NCBI GenBank assembly: GCA_019234745.1 | Contig: JAFAKZ010000218.1 | Coordinates: forward strand, 1-5,047 | Length of the DNA: 5,047 bases | Direction of reading: 5' to 3' | Origin: Burkholderiales bacterium | GTDB taxonomy: Bacteria > Pseudomonadota > Gammaproteobacteria > Burkholderiales > Chitinimonadaceae | In this document: one piece after another, positions 1 to 4,681 of the stretch | Layout: each line of letters opens with the position of its first letter | How positions within the stretch are numbered: position 1 is the stretch's first letter | The notes under the pieces: model-generated | Databases searched by the model: none | Told to the model about the DNA's origin: nothing | Seen by the model: the letters and a program-made list of their open reading frames with translations, nothing else | Made by a program: the position numbers and the translations under genes

Positions 1-309
1 CCCGTGCATCCGCTCCGGCCCTGCCATCACATAATGCAGCGGCTCGATCTTCCAGCGTGCCGGCAGTGCCGCACGCAATACGTCCGAATGCACGGCCGCC
101 TTCATGAATACGAAAGCTTCGGTGACTTGCGCCGCGCAGCGCTGCAACTCCGGCCCCGCCTCCGCAAACACGTGGCGGCGCAATTGTTCGGGCTGGCCTA
201 CCTCCACGTGCAGGCCGCCGTCATGCTGCGTGGGCAGCGGCCAGCCGCGGCCCAGGCTCCAGCCGGTCAACCAACGTTCAAGCAGGGCAAGATCAGCGTT
301 CGTGTTCAT
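1..309 (-). CDS. GNAT-like acetyltransferase, N-terminal part (partial at left edge)
   Basis: This leftward reading frame starts at the ATG complementary to 307-309 and is open for 103 codons to the window edge, so the C-terminus is missing. An in-frame stop lies upstream (complement of 343-345), which limits the start to this ATG or a GTG at 339. The protein begins MNTNADLALLERWLTGWSL and continues with a charged segment (EVGQPEQLRRHVF, about residues 37-49) and a segment around residues 75-99 (FMKAAVHSD, then LPARWKIEPLHYVM). From memory of the family, this pattern matches the N-terminal extension of a group of proteobacterial GNAT N-acetyltransferases. Their acetyl-CoA-binding motif lies further downstream and would be outside the window, so no catalytic feature is visible. 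The Shine-Dalgarno match is weak. The gene is divergent from the CPBP-marR operon and shares its control region. Coding is clear; the GNAT name is moderately sure and the substrate is unknown. Confidence 0.6.
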   Translation of the reverse strand, partial: MNTNADLALLERWLTGWSLGRGWPLPTQHDGGLHVEVGQPEQLRRHVFAEAGPELQRCAAQVTEAFVFMKAAVHSDVLRAALPARWKIEPLHYVMAGPERMHG

Positions 310-345
310 TGCAGGTCGGTGAGGCGTTGTTGGAATCACGAATCA

Positions 346-375
346 ATCATAACACCGACTTGCATAAGTGCTTAT
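346..375 (-). promoter_or_regulatory. Possible leftward promoter for the GNAT-like gene
   Basis: On the minus strand, TATGAT (complement of 346-351) matches the sigma-70 -10 consensus at five of six bases. It would place transcription start near 339, about 30 nt before the start codon. No good -35 hexamer is present at the right distance: positions 369-375 give TAAGCA or ATAAGC. That weak -35 region lies inside the left palindrome, so a protein bound there would block this promoter. This is inference from spacing only. Confidence 0.3.
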
Positions 376-378
376 GTA
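360..378. promoter_or_regulatory. Palindromic operator 1, probable MarR-family site
   Basis: The core CATAAGTGCTTATG (363-376) is a palindrome with six matching bases on each side of a TG centre. It sits in an AT-rich island between divergent genes. Read on opposite strands, it and the second site differ at only a few flanking positions (TTGCATAAGTGCTTATGTA against TTACATAAGTGCTTATACA). Near-palindromic AT-rich sites of this size are what dimeric MarR-family winged-helix proteins bind, and a marR gene ends the adjacent operon. The link to that regulator is inferred. Confidence 0.6.
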
Positions 379-389
379 TCGTTTATTGT
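360..389 (+). promoter_or_regulatory. Possible rightward promoter for the CPBP-marR operon
   Basis: TTGCAT (360-365) is a fair -35 hexamer. After an 18-nt spacer, TATTGT (384-389) is a fair -10, which predicts a transcript start near 396. The first palindrome would then overlap the -35 and spacer, and the second would overlap the -10 and start point. This is a standard repression layout. An alternative -10, TATAAG at 389-394, has no matching -35. Confidence 0.4.
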
Positions 390-405
390 ATAAGCACTTA
401 TGTAA
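387..405. promoter_or_regulatory. Palindromic operator 2, probable MarR-family site
   Basis: The core ATAAGCACTTAT (390-401) is a palindrome with five matching bases on each side of a CA centre. It is nearly the reverse complement of operator 1. The two centres are 26 bp apart (369.5 and 395.5), about two and a half helical turns. It ends 38 bp before the CPBP start codon and would cover the likely start point of that transcript. Confidence 0.6.
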
Positions 406-443
406 TGAACGTGCGCCGTAACCCCCACAAGAGGAGATTCGCC

Positions 444-1298
444 ATGTCGTCTGAGCTGACTGTTCCAGCACCTGCAACTGGCCTACCAGGCCGCATCTGG
501 CGCTCGGCGCCCATCCGCATCATCGTCGGTACGCTGGTGTCGGGCCTGCCCGTCACGGTATCCATGGGCGCCATCCATGCCTTGGTCGACAAGCCCTATC
601 GGCAGGTATGGCCGTTCTTGCTGGCGGCGATGCTCTGCTTGGGCGCTTATTGTTGGTTTACTGGTGCAGTAGAGAAGCGGACAGCTGTCGAGTTGGCGCA
701 CAAGGGCGCCCTGCCCGAATTCGCAGTCGGCTCGCTGACTGGCCTGGCGCTGATCAGCCTCGTCACCTTCACCTTGTGGCTTACGGGTAGCGTCCACTTC
801 ACGGGTGCCGGCACCGGCACCTGGTATAAACCGCTGGCGGAAATGCTATTGGCCGCTACGCTGGAAGAAGTGGTGTTCCGCGCCGTCCTGTTCCGCATCC
901 TGGCCGGCTGGCTGGGCAATCGGGTTGCATTGGTGATTTCTGCGCTGCTGTTTGGACTCGCCCACCAGCCCAATGGCGGCTTCTCCTTGCTCGCCTTCGC
1001 CGGCGTCGCGCTGGCCGGGTTCATGTTGACGGCGGCATTCCTGCGGACGGGTCGCCTGTGGCTGCCCCTGGGCCTGCATTTTGGCTGGAACTTCACCTGC
1101 ACGGCGGTATTCGGCTACACCACGTCGGGCAAGGAAGCCCAGGGCCTGCTGCAAACCTCGGTCACAGGACCGGACTGGCTGAGCGGCGGGGCATTTGGCG
1201 TCGAATCATCCGTGGTCACCTTGGTCGCTATCGCCCTGCTGTCGATCGCACTGTTTGCGCTTCCTAAAATCGAATCGAAATCGGTAAGTCATGCCTAG
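444..1298 (+). CDS. CPBP family intramembrane glutamic endopeptidase (CAAX/Rce1-type)
   Basis: This 284-residue multi-span membrane protein has the three signature motifs of the CPBP (ABI, Rce1-like) family. EEVVFR (141-146) gives the paired catalytic glutamates and arginine, FGLAH (170-174) gives F and H170/174, and HFGWN (212-216) gives the second histidine and asparagine. These residues lie in the membrane and together activate water for peptide cleavage in this family. Hydrophobic segments fall at about 26-46, 56-74, 96-114, 131-150, 160-175, 182-200, 205-224 and 255-273. The ATG at 444 was chosen because GAGGAG (431-436) is well placed before it. An in-frame ATG at 405 lacks a ribosome site and would lie at the edge of the operator. 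Bacterial CPBP proteins serve varied roles, such as peptide maturation, self-immunity or anti-sigma cleavage, and the substrate here is not evident. The gene overlaps the following marR gene by 8 nt, so the two are probably co-translated. Confidence 0.9.
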   Translation: MSSELTVPAPATGLPGRIWRSAPIRIIVGTLVSGLPVTVSMGAIHALVDKPYRQVWPFLLAAMLCLGAYCWFTGAVEKRTAVELAHKGALPEFAVGSLTGLALISLVTFTLWLTGSVHFTGAGTGTWYKPLAEMLLAATLEEVVFRAVLFRILAGWLGNRVALVISALLFGLAHQPNGGFSLLAFAGVALAGFMLTAAFLRTGRLWLPLGLHFGWNFTCTAVFGYTTSGKEAQGLLQTSVTGPDWLSGGAFGVESSVVTLVAIALLSIALFALPKIESKSVSHA

Positions 1299-1764
1299 GA
1301 CCTTGGGTACTCAACTGCGTCACCTCATCGAACTGCTCGACGGCGCGGTGGAGCGGGCGTACACGGACATCGGCCTGGACTACCGCCCGCGCTATACGCC
1401 CGTCATGCGCATCCTCATGCGCCAAGGGCCCGCAACCGTGGGGGAGATTGCCGAAGCAGCGGCGATTACCCAGCCGGCGGTCACCCAGACCGTCGGCCGG
1501 ATGGTCGAGGCCGGCTTGGTATCCATAGAGCCTGGTTCTCGCGACGCGCGGCAACGGATCGTCCAGCTCACGCCCAAAGGGCAGGCCCTGGTACCGGAAC
1601 TCGAGCGCTGCTGGCGGGCGACGGCGATGGCGGCGCAAAGTCTCGATCGCGATCTTGAGCACCCCTTGGGTGAAATCCTGGAAGCCACCATCCGGGCGCT
1701 AGAAGGGCACTCCTTCGATGAGCGCATCCGGGCGGCCAGGCATACCTTGGAACGCGGCGACTGA
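1291..1764 (+). CDS. MarR-family transcriptional regulator
   Basis: This 157-residue cytoplasmic DNA-binding protein has the MarR layout. An N-terminal dimerisation helix (about 5-27) is followed by a winged helix-turn-helix at about 47-98. TVGEIAEAAAITQPAVTQTV (49-68) covers the helix-turn-helix and its recognition helix. The wing follows, with the family-typical D85-R87 pair and QRIVQLTPKG (88-97). C-terminal helices then complete the dimer interface (about 100-154). Its ATG lies inside the last codons of the CPBP gene (8-nt overlap), which points to translational coupling. The obvious targets are the two palindromes at 360-405 upstream of the operon, making this a likely autorepressor; that is inference. 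The inducing ligand is not predictable. There is no clear terminator after the stop codon. Confidence 0.9.
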   Translation: MPRTLGTQLRHLIELLDGAVERAYTDIGLDYRPRYTPVMRILMRQGPATVGEIAEAAAITQPAVTQTVGRMVEAGLVSIEPGSRDARQRIVQLTPKGQALVPELERCWRATAMAAQSLDRDLEHPLGEILEATIRALEGHSFDERIRAARHTLERGD

Positions 1765-1936
1765 ACCGGGTGTCCGGCCACAAGGCAAGCCTAAGGTTGT
1801 TAGCGGAACTGGACTGCTGGCAGAGGCAAATCAATTTCAGACCGTACGTATGCGCCGATCGGCCAGGACGTCAGCCTGACGACGGATGGCTAGTGTAGGG
1901 CCTACGCAATCGCTGCCCCTATCACGGAGACCATCC
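1765..1936. other. Intergenic gap before the DoxX-family gene, with two small palindromes
   Basis: No gene is convincing in this 172-nt gap. It holds two perfect 11-bp odd palindromes, GTCAG-C-CTGAC (1870-1880) and GTAGG-G-CCTAC (1895-1905), centred 25 bp apart. No convincing -35/-10 pair or T-tailed hairpin is seen. The gap must contain either the promoter of the DoxX-family gene or a read-through leader from the marR operon, but the sequence does not decide between them. Confidence 0.35.
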
Positions 1937-2335
1937 ATGCAAGCACTGTTCGACAAAGCCAGCCCGTTTTTCAACGTCGCCGCCCGCGTTCTGATGTCCT
2001 TGATCTTCATCATCGCCGGCTGGCAGAAGGTCGGTGCATATGCCGGCGTGCAGGGATTCATGCAGTCCCTTGGCGTGCCGGGCGCCCTGCTCCCCTTGGT
2101 TATCCTGGTCGAGCTTGGCGGGTCTATCGCACTGCTACTGGGTTACCAGACGCGCCTCGCCGCCCTCCTGCTGGCGGGCTTCAGCCTACTGGCCGGCACG
2201 CTCGTGCATTTCCACCCAGGCGACGAGCAGCAAATGATCGTGTTCATGGACAACCTGGCCATGGCCGGCGGCCTGTTGCTGTTCGCACAATACGGCGGCG
2301 GCGCCTTCTCGCTGGACGGCTGGCGCCGGAAATAG
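1937..2335 (+). CDS. DoxX-family inner-membrane protein
   Basis: This 132-residue protein has four predicted membrane segments (about 15-32, 50-70, 74-92 and 104-118), the usual size and topology of the DoxX family. Family-like features include the first helix ending in AGWQKV (27-32). A second helix follows with VELGGSIALLLGYQTR (58-73), and a third helix ends at H91. Members are linked to respiratory or redox membrane functions, including thiosulfate:quinone oxidoreductase subunits and oxidative-stress complexes. Most stand-alone bacterial copies have no proven reaction, so no specific reaction is assigned here. The ATG at 1937 was chosen over an in-frame ATG at 1886 because ACGGAGA (1925-1930) gives a proper ribosome site. 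The upstream version would also add 17 residues that look unlike the family N-terminus. It is probably transcribed separately from the marR operon (172-nt gap). Confidence 0.85.
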   Translation: MQALFDKASPFFNVAARVLMSLIFIIAGWQKVGAYAGVQGFMQSLGVPGALLPLVILVELGGSIALLLGYQTRLAALLLAGFSLLAGTLVHFHPGDEQQMIVFMDNLAMAGGLLLFAQYGGGAFSLDGWRRK

Positions 2336-2398
2336 CGCCCGCGCGACACCCTCCTCCGTAGTCATCAAACGGTCACGGCAACTGGACATGATCGGTCG

Positions 2399-2425
2399 CT
2401 GCAGCACGCATAGGCGTGATTGCAG
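2399..2425 (+). promoter_or_regulatory. Imperfect hairpin in the leader of the DUF2278 gene
   Basis: CTGCA (2399-2403) can pair with TGCAG (2421-2425), and CACGC (2405-2409) with GCGTG (2414-2418). The loop is ATAG, with a small internal mismatch between the two stems. No T-run follows, so it is not a standard terminator for the DoxX-family gene. The 129-nt gap around it (2336-2464) shows no convincing sigma-70 promoter. Its role is unknown; it may be an mRNA leader structure or chance. Confidence 0.25.
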
Positions 2426-2464
2426 CGACTGCAGCCTGTTCAATTTCAGCCTGGAGGAAAGCAA

Positions 2465-3019
2465 ATGTCGGAACATCATTTCATCGCAGACCGGGGTTTT
2501 GGCAATGATCGCGGCTATGGTGTCGTCGTCGGCACCGTCGACGTGCGTACCATGCATACGCATAGCGGCGAAAGCGGCGATCACCTGGTCTTTTTCGTGC
2601 AGATCGGCAACGGTGTGCAGTATCAGGTCGACGTCAATACGCAATCCAAGTTCGGCAGCGATATCGAGTGCTTCAGCACCGTGGAGGCGGACAACATCGA
2701 CCTACCCGCCATGGGCGAATCGAGCAACGCGCAATTGAGCTACGCCAAGCTCAAGCTCACCGACCGCCAGTTCACCTCGGTCGATGCCGATACCATGGCC
2801 CAGGAGCTCGAAGGTGCGCTCGACCAATGCGAGCGCGTCGCCGTATACGGCCACCTGTACGACGATGGCGGCCCCAACGGCCGTGGCATCCACGAAACGC
2901 ACTACGTACAAGGCAGCAACAACCAGGACGGCGGCCTTGCCGTCTACCATCGCGACGGCGCTGGCGCGCTTACGCGTACCTGGTTCTTCTTCAAGTTCGC
3001 CGAAGACCAGATCGCTTAG
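2465..3019 (+). CDS. DUF2278 (YukJ-like) family protein
   Basis: This 184-residue protein has no signal peptide or membrane segment and is probably cytoplasmic. The best evidence is the C-terminal block. GRGIHETHYVQGSNNQDGGL (139-158) resembles the DUF2278/YukJ signature, in which a G-[IV]-H-[DE]-x-H element is followed by QG and then QDGGL, before a hydrophobic strand (WFFFKF, 173-178). The N-terminal half also fits, with a strand GYGVVVGTVD (17-26) followed by HLVFFVQIGNGVQYQVDVNT (40-59), as in family members that begin with a small beta-rich domain. The family has no established biochemical function. The protein is somewhat shorter than many members, with a compact middle region. The ATG at 2465 has a very strong ribosome site, GGAGGAA (2453-2459). 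The gene is followed directly by a stem-loop terminator, so it is likely the last gene of its transcript. Coding and family are fairly sure; the role is unknown. Confidence 0.8.
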   Translation: MSEHHFIADRGFGNDRGYGVVVGTVDVRTMHTHSGESGDHLVFFVQIGNGVQYQVDVNTQSKFGSDIECFSTVEADNIDLPAMGESSNAQLSYAKLKLTDRQFTSVDADTMAQELEGALDQCERVAVYGHLYDDGGPNGRGIHETHYVQGSNNQDGGLAVYHRDGAGALTRTWFFFKFAEDQIA

Positions 3020-3030
3020 AGAGTTGCATC

Positions 3031-3066
3031 GGCGCCACCCTTCTAGGTGGCGCCATCTTGCTTTCG
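3031..3066 (+). terminator. Rho-independent terminator after the DUF2278 gene
   Basis: A perfect 9-bp GC-rich stem, GGCGCCACC (3031-3039) with GGTGGCGCC (3046-3054), encloses the 6-nt loop CTTCTA. It begins 11 nt after the stop codon and is followed by a moderately T-rich tail (ATCTTGCTTT). The tail is broken rather than a pure T-run, so termination may be partial. Confidence 0.75.
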
Positions 3067-3088
3067 CCCACGCCAGCCAACACAATCG

Positions 3089-3133
3089 CCCCCTTGTTTC
3101 CAAGGACTCGTGGAATACTGATAAATAAGGGGG
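3089..3133 (+). promoter_or_regulatory. Leader element that could mask the ribosome site of the DUF2306 gene
   Basis: CCCCCTT (3089-3095) is exactly complementary to AAGGGGG (3127-3133), the Shine-Dalgarno sequence of the next gene, with 31 nt between them. If transcription starts upstream, for example by read-through of the terminator at 3031-3066, the two could pair and reduce translation. A smaller competing hairpin, CCTTG-TTTC-CAAGG (3092-3105), overlaps the first arm. If a local promoter starts transcription near 3125-3130, the first arm would not be in the mRNA. No strong promoter is visible: TTGTTT (3095-3100) with TGATAA (3119-3124) is a weak pair. Confidence 0.3.
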
Positions 3134-3138
3134 ATGAC

Positions 3139-3771
3139 GTGGCAAAACGTGTCTATTGGTTCTTGATGGCCTTGGCGGCCTTCGGCGTAGCGGCCTACGC
3201 ACTGGCCATCATCGCGGCACCACATCTACGCCGGCCTTTCGACAGCAGCCTGTTTGCATCGTTGCCGGTTCCGGTGCTGCTGCACCTAGGTGGCGGTGCC
3301 GTTGCCATCGCCTGCGGTGCGCTGCAGGTCAATGCAAGCCTGCGCCAGCGCCATATCAAGGTACACCGCCTACTCGGCCGCCTCTATGTCCTCGCGGTAA
3401 TCATCGCCGGCCTCGCGGCGCTGCGCCTCGCATGGACATCCAGCGGCGGTATCCCGACCCATCTTGGATTCGGCCTGCTCGCCGCCCTATGGCTGGCGAC
3501 GACCTCCATGGCCTTCTACCACGTGCGCGCCAAACGCATCGATCAGCATCGGGTCTGGATGATACGCAGCTACGCCCTCACGCTCGCTGCCGTCACCTTG
3601 CGTATCTACATCCCACTGAGCCAGGTCGCCGGCCTCCCTTTCGGCGCCAGCTATATCGCGATTTCCTGGCTGTGCTGGGTGCCCAATCTGGTGATTGCCG
3701 ACTGGTGGCTGCTGGCAGGCCGGCATGCCGTCAAGCAGGCAGCGCCCGAGCTCAGCGTACGTAGCGCATAG
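3139..3771 (+). CDS. DUF2306 domain-containing membrane protein
   Basis: This 210-residue inner-membrane protein has about six hydrophobic segments (roughly 6-26, 43-63, 80-98, 108-127, 142-162 and 172-193). The conserved core of the DUF2306 family is visible as HRLLGRLYV (76-84) and then HRVWMIRSYALTLAAVTLR (137-155). The histidines and arginines sit at membrane edges, as in other members. The biochemical role of the family is not established. I chose the GTG at 3139 because AAGGGGG (3127-3133) is a strong ribosome site 5 nt before it and the first helix then starts properly. The nearer ATG at 3134 is out of frame, and ATG 3166 would cut into the first helix. The long open frame upstream of 3139 overlaps the DUF2278 gene in another frame and is not coding. 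The gene appears to be its own transcription unit, after a terminator. Confidence 0.8.
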   Translation: MAKRVYWFLMALAAFGVAAYALAIIAAPHLRRPFDSSLFASLPVPVLLHLGGGAVAIACGALQVNASLRQRHIKVHRLLGRLYVLAVIIAGLAALRLAWTSSGGIPTHLGFGLLAALWLATTSMAFYHVRAKRIDQHRVWMIRSYALTLAAVTLRIYIPLSQVAGLPFGASYIAISWLCWVPNLVIADWWLLAGRHAVKQAAPELSVRSA

Positions 3772-3809
3772 CGTCCAAGCATGCAGCCATCGACTTCGGT
3801 CGCCCATTG

Positions 3810-3818
3810 TGTTATTTT
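3810..3818 (+). promoter_or_regulatory. Possible extended -10 promoter of the 3847-4501 gene pair
   Basis: TG-T-TATTTT (3810-3818) fits an extended -10 element (TGn followed by a TATAAT-like hexamer). It would start transcription near 3825, inside the inverted repeat. There is no good -35, which extended -10 promoters can tolerate. An alternative is TTGTTA (3817-3822) as a -35 with a -10 near 3840, which would give a nearly leaderless message. Confidence 0.3.
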
Positions 3819-3836
3819 GTTACCATTGTAACAAAA
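3815..3836. promoter_or_regulatory. Perfect 9+4+9 inverted repeat, probable operator
   Basis: TTTTGTTAC (3815-3823) is matched exactly by GTAACAAAA (3828-3836) across the spacer CATT. The right arm ends 10 nt before the start codon and touches the ribosome site (AAAAGGA, 3833-3839). TGTTAC-N4-GTAACA is the usual shape of operators bound by TetR/AcrR-family dimers, but no TetR-family gene lies in this window. The small possible ribbon-helix-helix protein of the same operon is another candidate binder. As RNA it would form an AT-rich hairpin close to the start codon. It is not a terminator for the DUF2306 gene, because no T-run follows it on the + strand. Confidence 0.6.
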
Positions 3837-3846
3837 GGATTATGCA

Positions 3847-4230
3847 ATGACCGACGCGGATTTCCTCACCCAATTCGACAACGGCAGCCTGCCAGCGGCC
3901 GCATTCGACCACCATGCCCACCTGCGCATGGCCGTCCTCTACCTGCAATCACGCCCCTTCCTGGAGGCCTGCATCGACATGCGCGACGGCCTGCAGCGCT
4001 TCGCTGCCCGCGTTGGCAAAGCCGGCCTGTATCACGAGACGATCACCGTCGCCTTTATGAGCGTGGTGAATGAGGCGCTGGCCGATCTACCGGACGCCGA
4101 CTGGGCAACGCTGATCGAGACTCGGCCCGAGCTATGCGATCGCCGCCTGCTGGCGCGCCTGTACGGTGAGACGCGTCTAAATAGCGACTTGGCGCGTGGC
4201 CGCTTTGTCCTGCCTATTTGCCTACAATAA
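3847..4230 (+). CDS. Conserved hypothetical protein, histidine-rich N-terminus
   Basis: This 127-residue soluble protein has no signal peptide or membrane segment. I recognise the pattern from uncharacterised proteins in many bacteria: an F-x-HHAHLRMA element (20-29), then GKAGLYHETIT (57-67) and a C-terminal LNSDLARGRFVLP (111-123). No function is established that I can name. The conserved H22, H23, H25, H63 and E64 could bind a metal or form an active site; that is a guess from residue type. The secondary structure looks largely helical. The ATG at 3847 has AAAAGGA (3833-3839) as ribosome site. Base composition resembles the neighbours, so there is no sign of recent transfer. It is 13 nt from the next gene and probably co-transcribed with it under the 22-bp palindrome. 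Confidence 0.75.
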   Translation: MTDADFLTQFDNGSLPAAAFDHHAHLRMAVLYLQSRPFLEACIDMRDGLQRFAARVGKAGLYHETITVAFMSVVNEALADLPDADWATLIETRPELCDRRLLARLYGETRLNSDLARGRFVLPICLQ

Positions 4231-4243
4231 GAAGGTGGAAGTC

Positions 4244-4501
4244 ATGAGCGAAAAGAACAGCTACGTCGTTGAACGGGTACAAACGGGCTTCCGCATGGAA
4301 AAGCGGATGCTCAAGGTGCTGAAGGCGCTAGCGGAATACCATGACCTGGCGCTGGGCGACCTGATGGAGGGTATCGTCCTGCACGCGTTCGAAGGGAAAT
4401 CACCCTTCGGCGAAGAGAGCCTCGCGCGCATCAACGACCTCAAGCGCATCTATGGCTTCACGCTGACAGCCGCAGCCTCGCACCAGCTCAGCGAGCAATA
4501 G
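4244..4501 (+). CDS. Small conserved hypothetical protein, possible ribbon-helix-helix fold
   Basis: This 85-residue protein starts at the ATG at 4244, preceded by AAGGTGGAA (4232-4240). An in-frame ATG at 4196 lies inside the previous gene and lacks a ribosome site. The segment VVERVQTGFRMEKRMLKVLK (8-27) could form a short beta strand leading into a basic helix, with a second helix over about 36-49 (ALGDLMEGIVLHAF). Strand-helix-helix is the core of ribbon-helix-helix DNA-binding proteins, which dimerise through the strand. A polar strand and turn at GDL would fit, but the protein lacks any stronger signature. The remaining C-terminal third (EESLARINDLKRIYGF, 57-72) is one more helix. It is not preceded or followed by a recognisable toxin, so I do not call it an antitoxin. 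It probably forms an operon with the gene before it and could regulate the palindrome at 3815-3836. Coding is well supported; the fold is tentative. Confidence 0.7.
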   Translation: MSEKNSYVVERVQTGFRMEKRMLKVLKALAEYHDLALGDLMEGIVLHAFEGKSPFGEESLARINDLKRIYGFTLTAAASHQLSEQ

Positions 4502-4559
4502 GCAAGCTATCGCCACCCACCTGTCCATCGCAATGGTCGATATGGATCAGTGCCGAACA

Positions 4560-4573
4560 TTGATCCACATCAA
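4560..4573. promoter_or_regulatory. FNR/Anr-type binding site (TTGAT-N4-ATCAA)
   Basis: TTGAT (4560-4564) and ATCAA (4569-4573) flank CCAC and match the consensus of FNR/Anr/Dnr-type CRP-family regulators at every defined base. Its centre (4566.5) is 41.5 bp before a start point at 4608, the class II activation distance, given the -10-like TCTAAT at 4595-4600. This points to activation of the response-regulator gene under low oxygen or nitrosative conditions, by a regulator not in this window. Confidence 0.7.
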
Positions 4574-4594
4574 GTTTTACTTGTCGCACTGGCG

Positions 4595-4600
4595 TCTAAT
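4595..4600 (+). promoter_or_regulatory. -10 element of the response-regulator promoter
   Basis: TCTAAT matches TATAAT at five of six bases. There is no -35-like hexamer 17 nt upstream (AAGTTT at 4572-4577), as expected where an activator bound at -41.5 replaces it. The predicted transcript has a leader of about 75 nt. Confidence 0.5.
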
Positions 4601-4681
4601 ACCCCCAAGTGCAGCCGCTGCGGCGTCGTCCAGCAAGCTTGGCCGCGCGAAGCCATTTAGCGTCGACAAGGCAGGTGAATC

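Noticed and set aside
4..393. Rightward open frame of 129 residues at the left edge
   Set aside because: It is antisense to the leftward GNAT-like frame, is rich in arginine, cysteine and proline in a way typical of shadow frames, and runs through the operator region.
405..443. Earlier in-frame ATG (405) for the CPBP protease
   Set aside because: No ribosome site precedes it and it lies at the edge of the second operator, whereas ATG 444 follows GAGGAG at 431-436.
2399..2434. CTGCAG occurring twice 30 bp apart as a regulatory direct repeat
   Set aside because: The sequence is short and common in GC-rich DNA, and no further copies or promoter support it.
1831..2449. Ten-base repeat TCAATTTCAG at 1831-1840 and 2440-2449
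   Set aside because: Two short copies at different distances from the following genes are compatible with chance, and the second is partly the run-up to a ribosome site.
2668..3138. N-terminal extension of the DUF2306 frame by about 157 residues
   Set aside because: It overlaps the DUF2278 gene in another frame, is arginine-rich low-quality sequence, and crosses the terminator. GTG 3139 has a strong ribosome site.
4244..4501. Antitoxin of a toxin-antitoxin pair
   Set aside because: The upstream 127-residue partner does not look like any known toxin and is first in the operon, and the small protein has only a weak ribbon-helix-helix resemblance.
4526..4548. Terminator after the small possible ribbon-helix-helix gene (TCCAT and ATGGA arms)
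   Set aside because: The arms are only 5 bp with a long loop and no T-run follows.
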